Assembly: GCA_009776565.1 (NCBI GenBank) | Contig: WRNQ01000005.1 | Span: 1,084 to 10,622 of the forward strand | Source: Synergistaceae bacterium | GTDB taxonomy: Bacteria; Synergistota; Synergistia; Synergistales; Aminobacteriaceae | Length of the DNA: 9,539 nt | Direction: 5' to 3' | Part shown: positions 1 through 5,779 of the stretch, piece after piece | How positions within the stretch are numbered: the stretch's first letter is position 1 | Layout of the letters: every line of letters begins with the position of its first letter | Notes under the pieces: model-generated | Databases searched by the model: none | Told to the model about the DNA's origin: nothing | The model's input: only the letters and a program-made list of their open reading frames with translations | Translations under genes and position numbers: made by a program

Positions 1-207
1 GGCGTTTTGGCTGGCAAAGCAACGATAACTGCAAAGACGAAGGATGAAGTACATTACGCTACGTGCGAAGTAACGGTATTTAACGAATCTGACGGCGGCG
101 GAAACGGAAACGACAGCGGCGGAGGATGCAGCGCGCAGAATTATGGATTGTTTAGCTTTGCGCTAATGTTTGCTCTTACGCTTTTGAAAAAAATGCGCAT
201 GCACTAA
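1..207 (+). CDS. C-terminal end of a surface protein with BIG2-like Ig domain and Synergist-CTERM tail (5' partial)
   Basis: The reading frame is open from the first base of the window and ends at TAA 205-207, so only the last 68 residues are visible and the true start lies upstream. The first 28 or so residues (AGKATITAKTKD, then ATCEVTVFN) look like the last strands of a bacterial Ig-like group 2 domain. They are followed by a Gly/Asn/Asp/Ser linker, the motif GGGCS, a hydrophobic segment of about 18 residues and a basic end (KKMRMH). This order matches the Synergist-CTERM sorting signal known from Synergistota surface proteins, where the Cys is thought to mark a processing or lipidation site. 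I infer an exported, envelope-anchored protein, possibly an adhesin or S-layer-associated protein. Its main function cannot be told from this fragment. Confidence 0.75.
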   Translation, partial: GVLAGKATITAKTKDEVHYATCEVTVFNESDGGGNGNDSGGGCSAQNYGLFSFALMFALTLLKKMRMH

Positions 208-243
208 AAAACCCGGGAGAGCGAACGCCCGTCCGCATTCTTT
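192..243 (+). terminator. weak candidate terminator after the surface-protein gene
   Basis: AATGCG (192-197) pairs with CGCATT (234-239), and inside it CGGG (214-217) pairs with CCCG (228-231). The outer arm is followed by CTTT. The outer arm begins inside the coding end of the upstream gene and the final T run is short, so this is only a candidate. Read on the opposite strand, the inner stem is followed by a run of six T. Confidence 0.25.
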
Positions 244-261
244 AGGTTAAAAAATACAAAG

Positions 262-292
262 TTGTTTGAATATCCACTATTGTGTTTATGAT
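262..292 (+). promoter_or_regulatory. candidate sigma-70-type promoter for the tatA operon
   Basis: A TATGAT hexamer (287-292) matches the -10 consensus at five of six positions. Possible -35 boxes are TTGTTT (262-267, 19 bp spacer) and TTGAAT (266-271, 15 bp spacer); neither spacing is ideal. It lies in the only sizeable gap before the tat genes, about 65 bp upstream of the tatA start. The rest of 208-357 shows no gene and no recognisable riboswitch. Confidence 0.3.
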
Positions 293-357
293 GTAATTTA
301 TGGACTCAGAAAATTAGTTGTTTTGGAGCGCCATCAGAAAAACGGGGAGGTGCAATA

Positions 358-546
358 ATGAGCATTGGCTGGGGCGAAGTTCTGGTAGTTTTATTTTTGA
401 TATTACTGCTTTTTGGAGGAAAACGTTTACCTGAACTGGCGCGAAGTATGGGACACGCCGTAAATGAATTTAAGCGAGGGCTTAATTCAAGCGTAAAAGA
501 TAATGTTGATTCTGGTTCTATAAAGGATAAGGATGAGGACTCTTAA
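358..546 (+). CDS. tatA: TatA/E-family twin-arginine translocase subunit
   Basis: A 62-residue protein with the complete TatA layout. It has a short N-terminus, one membrane helix (about residues 4-20) with an acidic residue near its start (E7), the FG hinge (F19-G20), then the amphipathic helix beginning KRLPELARSMG and a charged, acidic C-terminal tail. TatA oligomers form the pore or membrane-weakening patch through which folded proteins with twin-arginine signals cross the inner membrane. The start is well set by GGGGAGGTG at 344-352, five bases before the ATG. tatC follows after 48 bp. No tatB is present, so this looks like a minimal TatA-TatC system in which TatA also takes the TatB role, as in many non-proteobacteria. 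TatB and TatE are close relatives, but length and position favour TatA. Confidence 0.92.
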   Translation: MSIGWGEVLVVLFLILLLFGGKRLPELARSMGHAVNEFKRGLNSSVKDNVDSGSIKDKDEDS

Positions 547-551
547 ATCAC

Positions 552-587
552 GGAATGCTCGTATATACCCTAACGGGAACGCATTCC
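552..587 (+). repeat. inverted repeat between tatA and tatC
   Basis: GGAATGC (552-558) and GCATTCC (581-587) form a perfect 7 bp inverted repeat with a 22-base loop, filling most of the tatA-tatC gap and ending seven bases before the tatC ATG. No T run follows, so it is not a typical terminator. An RNA hairpin here could tune tatC translation or mRNA stability and so the TatA:TatC ratio; that role is inference. Confidence 0.35.
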
Positions 588-594
588 TGCTTTA

Positions 595-1329
595 ATGGCA
601 AGCGGCGTCACAATGAATGATAATAACAGCTTTTGGACTCATATAGAAGAACTAAGAAGAAGGATAATATTTTTAATAGCTTTATTTGTATCGGGCGCGA
701 TTGTTTTTTTCTTTTTTATGGATGGAATAATGAGATTGCTTCAAGCGCCAATGATGGAATACGGAATAAGCCTTTATTACCGGGAACCTCCCGAGAAGTT
801 TTTTACTTATTGCCGGACATCTTTGAGTTGCTCGATGTTTTTATTGATTCCTGCGGCGGGCCTCCAGCTTTATAGTTTTGTTATGCCTGCCCTTATTGGA
901 GATGAAAGGAAACTCTTTTCATCCCTGATGCTGACCGGGATATTCCTTTTTTATGCGGGAGTTACATTTGCCTGGTTTATAATGATACCATTCGTCATCA
1001 ACTTTTTTATAAATTTTGCCAGTGGAGACGGTATACTGCCCCTTTGGGGAATATCGGACTACATTGGTATAATACTTATGATAATGATAGTAACCGGAAT
1101 ATCTTTTGAATTGCCGATACTTTTATTTGCTCTTTTGAGGTCAGGAGTATTGTCAGTTAAAACAATGGAAGGAAAAAGGCGGTTTTTTGTAGTATTATTT
1201 TTTATTGCAGCTGCGATAGTTACCCCGCCGGATGTATTTACACAAATCATTGCCGGATTGATTTTATGGGGGATGTTTGAAACTACGTTAATTATCGCAA
1301 AAATACAAAGGAGGAAAAACAATGAATAG
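595..1329 (+). CDS. tatC: TatC, Sec-independent (Tat) protein translocase subunit
   Basis: A 244-residue polytopic membrane protein, the usual TatC length. TatC is the receptor that binds the twin-arginine signal and recruits TatA. Visible family features are the N-terminal HIEELRRR motif in the cytoplasmic segment before helix 1, the PALIGDER stretch (consensus PaL..eEr) before helix 3, the membrane-embedded glutamate in GISFELPIL, and TPPD followed by Q between the last two helices. About six hydrophobic helices can be counted. The start is uncertain. ATG 595 has no Shine-Dalgarno sequence, and ATG 613 (MNDNNSFW) is a plausible alternative that would place the HIEELRRR motif at a more typical distance from the start. 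The 3' end overlaps the next gene by 8 bp, suggesting translational coupling, and contains that gene's ribosome binding site. Confidence 0.95.
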   Translation: MASGVTMNDNNSFWTHIEELRRRIIFLIALFVSGAIVFFFFMDGIMRLLQAPMMEYGISLYYREPPEKFFTYCRTSLSCSMFLLIPAAGLQLYSFVMPALIGDERKLFSSLMLTGIFLFYAGVTFAWFIMIPFVINFFINFASGDGILPLWGISDYIGIILMIMIVTGISFELPILLFALLRSGVLSVKTMEGKRRFFVVLFFIAAAIVTPPDVFTQIIAGLILWGMFETTLIIAKIQRRKNNE

Positions 1330-2233
1330 ACGTGAATTTTTGAAAAAAGTTGCTTATGGAACGAGCGCGGCGGCAATTTCTGTGGCTTTAAATCCTATAA
1401 AAATCCTGGCGGGAGAACCAGACGCTTCTTATCCTGATCTCGTCGCGGTGAGGAATGGCGAGCCCGCTCAATTATTTGACAGGGGAATTGAAGCGTTCGG
1501 AGGAATCGGAAACTTTGTACGCAAAGGTCAAACTGTTTTAGTTAAGCCCAATATAGCCTGGGCGGTTGAACCTGAAAGAGCTGGTACGACAAATCCGGCG
1601 CTGCTAAAGCATGTCATAGAACGTTGTCTGGAAGCGGGAGCAAAGAGTGTCTCTGTTTTTGATAACTCTTGCGACCATTGGCAGGACGCTTACACGAAAT
1701 CAGAGCTTGAGCGCACTGCTAAGGAAGCAGGCGCCATAGTTGCTCCGGGTCAAGTAGAAGGGCATTTTCAGAAAGTTTCCATACCCGGAGAGGTGTTGAA
1801 GGAAGCAAAAGTACACGAGCTTTATTTATCATCCGACGTTGTGATAAACCTGCCAATACTTAAACATCACGGCGGCGCGAAAGTGACCGCCGCTATGAAA
1901 AATCTGATGGGAGTAGTTTGGGACAGAAGGTTTTATCACAGATCAGGTCTTGATAATTGTATCGCGGATTTTTGCTTGTTTAAGCGACCGACGCTTAACA
2001 TAATTGACGCGTATAAAGTGATGATGTCTTCGGGGCCGAGAGGAACCGCTAATTCCAAATATTCTAATCTAAAAATGCTAATTTTTTCAACTGACATAGT
2101 TGCTGCTGATGTCGCGGCAGTAAGAACTTTTGGAGCTGAAGTCAGTGACATAAAATACCTGGTGCGCGCCGGCGAGAATGGGGTTGGGAATTTGAATCTG
2201 GATGCGCTTAAGATCCAAAGGATAAGTCTATAA
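1322..2233 (+). CDS. DUF362 domain protein with twin-arginine signal peptide
   Basis: A 303-residue protein of the DUF362 family (COG2006), proteins of unknown biochemical role that often sit beside iron-sulfur proteins. The N-terminus, NRREFLKK at residues 2-9, is a near-consensus Tat motif (RRxFLK), followed by a weakly hydrophobic Ala/Ser-rich stretch to about residue 30. No clear AxA cleavage site is seen, so it may stay anchored or be cut near ILAG. Family landmarks are VLVKPNI (72-78), an LPILKHHGG segment leading into AAMKNLMG (about 178-197) and LNIIDA (225-230). There is no ferredoxin-type Cys cluster. The start is fixed by AAGGAGG at 1308-1314, inside the end of tatC, with an 8 bp gene overlap. 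Coupling to tatC and the Tat motif together suggest that it is a substrate of the adjacent translocase. The molecular function is unknown. Confidence 0.88.
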   Translation: MNRREFLKKVAYGTSAAAISVALNPIKILAGEPDASYPDLVAVRNGEPAQLFDRGIEAFGGIGNFVRKGQTVLVKPNIAWAVEPERAGTTNPALLKHVIERCLEAGAKSVSVFDNSCDHWQDAYTKSELERTAKEAGAIVAPGQVEGHFQKVSIPGEVLKEAKVHELYLSSDVVINLPILKHHGGAKVTAAMKNLMGVVWDRRFYHRSGLDNCIADFCLFKRPTLNIIDAYKVMMSSGPRGTANSKYSNLKMLIFSTDIVAADVAAVRTFGAEVSDIKYLVRAGENGVGNLNLDALKIQRISL

Positions 2234-2234
2234 A

Positions 2235-2411
2235 TGATACCAATTCGTAATCGTACGTATGCGTTAATGAAGACACTAAGCGATTCGCACAGCTCGTACC
2301 TCGCTGGCTCTCTGCTTACGTTATGTTTACTCCCCTTGCGAGACGTAGGTTACGCCATCGCGGCGTGTCGTAAACACCGCCTCGCCTACGTTCGATTTCC
2401 AATTGGTATCA
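2235..2411. mobile_element. MITE-like palindromic element, about 177 bp, with imperfect terminal inverted repeats
   Basis: The ends TGATACCAATT (2235-2245) and AATTGGTATCA (2401-2411) are perfect 11 bp inverted repeats. With mismatches the similarity continues inward to about 29 bp (shared AATCG, ACGTA and GCG blocks). The interior is richer in G+C and in CG steps than the flanking genes and contains further inverted repeats: CTCGC (2300-2304) with GCGAG (2338-2342), ACGTAGG (2343-2349) with CCTACGT (2385-2391), and TTACG (2350-2354) with CGTAA (2369-2373). There is no transposase. It lies one base beyond the DUF362 stop codon. At most an AAA triplet flanks each end, so a target duplication is not convincing. 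An open frame of 61 codons through it has no family features and is not called. A non-autonomous transposable repeat is the best reading; copy number in the genome is unknown. Confidence 0.7.
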
Positions 2412-2450
2412 AAATTTGATAATTGAATGCAATTGGTCGTGAATTGGTAT
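2401..2450 (+). repeat. cluster of AATTG-type repeats before the iron-sulfur gene
   Basis: AATTGGTATC (2401), AATTGAATGC (2421), AATTGGTCGT (2431) and AATTGGTAT (2442-2450) recur at about 10 or 20 base steps, and ATCAAAATTTGAT (2408-2420) is an odd-length palindrome. The first copy is the right end of the 177 bp element; the last one includes the first two bases of the downstream start codon. They may be remnants of repeated insertion or excision of the element, or an operator-like array spaced by about one helix turn. Confidence 0.4.
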
Positions 2451-3960
2451 GAGATTTAATATATTTGTATTCATAAGAAGAATAGTCTCTTGTTTTGCGC
2501 TAATATTTATAACGTTAGGTTTTTTTGGTATTACTAACTCTGTGTTTCTTGAACTCTCAGGGCTTCAATTTGGACAGTTTTTCCTTGAAATGTCCGCGAG
2601 GACAGTTGTTTTATGCTTTTTGATACTTTTGGCTACTTCTATTTACGGCAGGCTTTATTGTTCGGTATTATGCCCGCTCGGAATTTTTCAGGACTTGGCA
2701 GGAGCGGTGAGCAAATTAGTAATAAGGAAAAAATATTCTTTTCATAGACGTTTTAAGTTGTTTCATTATTTGATTTTTAGCCTTATGATAGTGCTTTTTA
2801 TTCTTGGAATTCCGTCTTTGATGAGCGTTTTAGACCCATATTCGATTTATATAAGAGGCGCATCAAGGCTGCTTGATAATATAACAGGCGCTGTGGCGGA
2901 TACTATAGCGCCTGTATTGAACAAGTTCAACGTTTATTTTACTTATTCATCGGGCGATATTGACTTTCTACCTGTTTTTATCCTTATTGCGATATTTTTT
3001 ACGGCGTTTTTCAGGGGAAGGTTATTCTGCAATACGATATGTCCTGTAGGCATGATTTTTGGATGCGTCTCGAAAGCTCCGGCTTTTCGACCTGCTTTTA
3101 ATGGCAACTGCGTGTCTTGCGGTAAATGCGAAGCCGTTTGTAAAGCCGAATGTATAGGCGTATCGGATAAATATATTGATTTGGGCCGATGCGTTATGTG
3201 CGGGAATTGCGCAGCTGTTTGTCCTGTTGCGGCAATGGATTTTGGCAGAAAAAGTATTGCATATGACCATGAAAAACGCGAAATAATGAAAAGTTTTATT
3301 TCGATAGCAATTTTTTCCGCGTTACCTTTCCTTAATAACAAAGAATTATTAAAGCGAATACCAATTATGTCCACATTTTCGGGTAAAATAAAGGGTAACG
3401 ATTTCCCGCAAATTCCGGCAGGCGCGATGTCATGGGCAAGATTAATTGACAAATGCGCCGGTTGTCACGCTTGTATAAAACGTTGTCCTTCAAAAGTGCT
3501 TAAACCTGCGGGAGTTCAATATGGCATTGGCGGCCTCCCAAAACCTACGCTAAATTTTGAGAAGAGTTTTTGCCAGTATGACTGTGTCGAATGCGGGCAA
3601 GCTTGTCCATTTGGCGCAATAATGCCCATTAGCGCAGAAGAAAAACATAAAATACAAACGGGAATTGCGCGCTATAATCGCGCGCTTTGCGTGATTACTA
3701 CAAATCAAGAGCGCTGCGGCGCTTGCGCGGAACATTGTCCGACAGGGGCTCTTGAGATGGCCTCCGAAGAGAATGGACATGAACCGATTCCAACTATAAA
3801 TGAAAAACTTTGCGTAGGCTGCGGAGCGTGTGAGAGCATATGTCCTGTTATCCCCCAAAGAGCAATTACAGTTGAACCGCTGCCCATACATCAGACGGCG
3901 GAAGTGCTGGAAATGCAGGATAATATAATTGAAGACACAAACGACGGTTTTGTATTTTAA
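2449..3960 (+). CDS. NapH-like polyferredoxin membrane protein with C-terminal multi-cluster domain
   Basis: A 503-residue membrane electron-transfer protein. Four hydrophobic segments (about residues 10-28, 50-66, 104-124, 173-190) enclose two NapH/NosR-type motifs, CSVLCPLG (71-78) and CNTICPVG (194-201). A ferredoxin domain follows, with CxxCxxCxxxC at 221-231 and 248-258. Next comes a short hydrophobic stretch (283-296) preceded by KREIMK (276-281), and then four more Cys groups: 336-346, 375-386, 414/423/426/430 and 455-465. Six [4Fe-4S] clusters are therefore possible. By family logic it passes electrons between a cytoplasmic ferredoxin or quinone pool and a partner protein; the real donor and acceptor are unknown. 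ATG 2449 is the only good start (in-frame stop at 2440-2442), yet it has no Shine-Dalgarno sequence and lies in repeat sequence left by the upstream element. The aldo/keto reductase gene follows after 19 bp. Confidence 0.88.
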   Translation: MRFNIFVFIRRIVSCFALIFITLGFFGITNSVFLELSGLQFGQFFLEMSARTVVLCFLILLATSIYGRLYCSVLCPLGIFQDLAGAVSKLVIRKKYSFHRRFKLFHYLIFSLMIVLFILGIPSLMSVLDPYSIYIRGASRLLDNITGAVADTIAPVLNKFNVYFTYSSGDIDFLPVFILIAIFFTAFFRGRLFCNTICPVGMIFGCVSKAPAFRPAFNGNCVSCGKCEAVCKAECIGVSDKYIDLGRCVMCGNCAAVCPVAAMDFGRKSIAYDHEKREIMKSFISIAIFSALPFLNNKELLKRIPIMSTFSGKIKGNDFPQIPAGAMSWARLIDKCAGCHACIKRCPSKVLKPAGVQYGIGGLPKPTLNFEKSFCQYDCVECGQACPFGAIMPISAEEKHKIQTGIARYNRALCVITTNQERCGACAEHCPTGALEMASEENGHEPIPTINEKLCVGCGACESICPVIPQRAITVEPLPIHQTAEVLEMQDNIIEDTNDGFVF

Positions 3961-3979
3961 TTAGAAGGAGAGTATAAAA

Positions 3980-5032
3980 ATGGAAAAAATGCGACTTGGC
4001 AGAACAGATCTTTTGGTAACCCGCACAAGCTTCGGAGCTTTGCCTATACAGAGAACTACAATGGAAGAAGCAAAAAAAATACTTCTGAAAGCGTATGAAA
4101 GCGGTATAAACTTTTACGACACGGCGCGAATGTATACTGACAGCGAAGAAAAAATTGGAAGTGCGCTTTCAAAATACAGACATGATGTTATAATTGCCAC
4201 CAAAAGCGTAGCGCGTGAGGGCGGAGAACTTATAAAAGATCTCGAATTAAGCTTAAGGGTGCTTAAGACCGATTATATAGATATCTATCAATGTCATTTC
4301 TGTAAAGTCCTGCCTCTGCCGGATGACGGCACACAGGTTTACGAGACTTTATTAAAGGTCAAAGAACAAGGGAAAATAAGATTCATCGGTGTTACTTCGC
4401 ATGATATAAATGTGGTAATGCAAGGAGCTAAGTCGGGCTTATACGATACGGTTCAATATCCTCTTTCATGCCTTTCAGTTGAAAGAGATTTAGATATTAT
4501 TCCAATATGCAGGGAACATGATGTTGGGCTTATAGCAATGAAGGCCATGTCAGGCGGACTTATACGCAATAGACGAGCCGCTTTTGCTTTTATACGGGCG
4601 CACGATATTGTTGTTCCAATCTGGGGAGTTCAGAAAATTGAAGAGCTTGAAGAATGGCTATCTTATGAAAATAATCCTCCAATATTGGATGCAAAGCTAT
4701 TAGAGGAAATTGAGCTGGAAAAAGCCGAGCTTGGTTCATCGTTTTGCCGTGGTTGCGGATACTGTATGCCTTGCCCTGTGGGTATCCAAATAGCGACTTG
4801 TGCGCGCATGAAACATTTTCTTGGCAGAATGCCGACTGAGCTTTATATTACCCCTGAATGGCGGTACAATATGGCTCTTATTGACGAGTGTTTGCATTGT
4901 GATTCATGCAAGAACAAGTGTCCTTATAACCTTGATACGCCTGCTTTACTTGCCGAAAATAATAAATTCTATAATGAGTTTATAGCATGCAGAGATTCAA
5001 AGATGAATGCTGATTGGAGCGATAAGCGATGA
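3980..5032 (+). CDS. aldo/keto reductase with C-terminal 4Fe-4S ferredoxin-like domain
   Basis: A 350-residue protein. Residues 1 to about 250 form an aldo/keto reductase (AKR) TIM barrel. The likely catalytic tetrad is D47, Y52, K75 and H106, in the contexts NFYDTARMY, IIATKS and IYQCHF. Residues from about 255 form an iron-sulfur extension: C256, C259, C262, C265 (CRGCGYCMPCP) and C304, C307, C310, C314 (CLHCDSCKNKCP), with C274 between them. The pattern suggests two [4Fe-4S] clusters. AKRs with this tail are a known subgroup in anaerobes; the substrate is not known, and nicotinamide use is inferred from the barrel family. The start is supported by AAGGAG at 3965-3970. The tail could receive or deliver electrons to the polyferredoxin encoded directly upstream. 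The stop overlaps the next start by four bases (ATGA). Confidence 0.9.
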   Translation: MEKMRLGRTDLLVTRTSFGALPIQRTTMEEAKKILLKAYESGINFYDTARMYTDSEEKIGSALSKYRHDVIIATKSVAREGGELIKDLELSLRVLKTDYIDIYQCHFCKVLPLPDDGTQVYETLLKVKEQGKIRFIGVTSHDINVVMQGAKSGLYDTVQYPLSCLSVERDLDIIPICREHDVGLIAMKAMSGGLIRNRRAAFAFIRAHDIVVPIWGVQKIEELEEWLSYENNPPILDAKLLEEIELEKAELGSSFCRGCGYCMPCPVGIQIATCARMKHFLGRMPTELYITPEWRYNMALIDECLHCDSCKNKCPYNLDTPALLAENNKFYNEFIACRDSKMNADWSDKR

Positions 5033-5319
5033 TGGAAAGGGTTATTGATACAAACTCATTACAGACATATCTGTTTTCGCTGATACCAACTAAAAAGGTA
5101 TGTGTACGCGAAAATGATGATGGTATTATTAATCTGATACCCGTCAGAGAGCCGCAGACTGTAGGTTTAATCAATGTCGGCGATTTTATGAAGCGTAAAC
5201 GTGACGGTCAGTTGCCGGAATGTATTTCTGAGATTTTTGGAATGTTCTCTTCCAGTAATGATGATACGCTTGATAAATTTATGGAACGCAGACATGCCGA
5301 TAAGGAGCTTGATTTATGA
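5029..5319 (+). CDS. putative antitoxin of a VapBC-type toxin-antitoxin pair
   Basis: A 96-residue protein called an antitoxin mainly from its position: it directly precedes a PIN-domain toxin gene and its stop overlaps the toxin start by four bases (ATGA). The N-terminal part (VIDTNSLQTYLFSLI, then KVCVREND and INLIPVRE) reads as helix-strand-strand and could be a Phd- or AbrB-like DNA-binding and dimer domain. The C-terminal part (DKFMERRHADKELDL, about 82-96) is charged and helical, as expected for the toxin-neutralising tail. I do not recognise a specific family with certainty. GGAG at 5016-5019 supports ATG 5029; an adjacent ATG at 5032 is possible. Such antitoxins usually bind the toxin and repress their own operon, but no separate promoter is visible because the gene overlaps the reductase. 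Confidence 0.7.
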   Translation: MMERVIDTNSLQTYLFSLIPTKKVCVRENDDGIINLIPVREPQTVGLINVGDFMKRKRDGQLPECISEIFGMFSSSNDDTLDKFMERRHADKELDL

Positions 5320-5732
5320 TAAACGCTTACGTTCTTGACGCTTGTGCTGTCACTGCTATTGTGAATGGTGAAAATGGAGGCGAAGTTGTCGGGGCTGTAA
5401 TTGAAGCTGCCTATAATGGTAGGGCAAGGGTTATGATGAATATAATAAACCTTCTCGAAGTCTATTACGATAAGTTACGCAGTCTTGGAAAGTCAGAAGC
5501 TGATAAACTAATTGCTGTTATTAAAAAGCAACCTATCGTAATTGTGTCAGAAATTAGCGCTTCTGTATTTGTTGAAGCGGGACGTATCAAAGCCAATTAT
5601 AGAATTTCGCTTGCGGATTCGATAGCTATTGCGGAAGCGCTTACTTCAGGAGCAATACTGGTAACATCTGACCACCACGAAATGGATGAAGTAGAAGCGA
5701 ATGAGAATATTAAATTTCTTTGGATTCGATAA
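5316..5732 (+). CDS. vapC: PIN-domain ribonuclease toxin (VapC family)
   Basis: A 138-residue, full-length PIN-domain protein. The acidic metal-binding residues are in the expected places: D8 (YVLDACAV), E48 (NLLEVYY), D101 (ISLADSIAIA) and D119 (LVTSDHHEM). VapC toxins are Mg/Mn-dependent endoribonucleases; characterised members cut the initiator tRNA, other tRNAs or the sarcin-ricin loop of 23S rRNA, but the target of this one cannot be read from sequence. The start overlaps the antitoxin stop (ATGA) and has AAGGAG at 5302-5307. All active-site residues are intact, so the toxin is probably functional and needs its antitoxin. valS starts 47 bp downstream with no terminator in between. Confidence 0.9.
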   Translation: MINAYVLDACAVTAIVNGENGGEVVGAVIEAAYNGRARVMMNIINLLEVYYDKLRSLGKSEADKLIAVIKKQPIVIVSEISASVFVEAGRIKANYRISLADSIAIAEALTSGAILVTSDHHEMDEVEANENIKFLWIR

Positions 5733-5779
5733 TTGTGCCAACGATTTTCAAACTCATAAAAGAGATAGGAGATTAATTT

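Noticed and set aside
1059..1376. 105-codon minus-strand open frame across tatC and the DUF362 start
   Set aside because: It is antisense to two well-supported genes and lacks any domain signal.
2234..2419. 61-codon open frame starting directly after the DUF362 stop
   Set aside because: It runs through the whole palindromic element including both terminal repeats, has no ribosome binding site of its own and no protein-like features.
2943..3452. 169-codon minus-strand open frame
   Set aside because: It lies opposite the polyferredoxin gene, whose Cys motifs are clearly real; the reverse frame shows no family features.
5733..5779. Possible T-box leader or promoter for valS
   Set aside because: The gap is only 47 bases, too short for a T-box, and the best hexamers (TTGTGC, 16 bp, CATAAA) match poorly.
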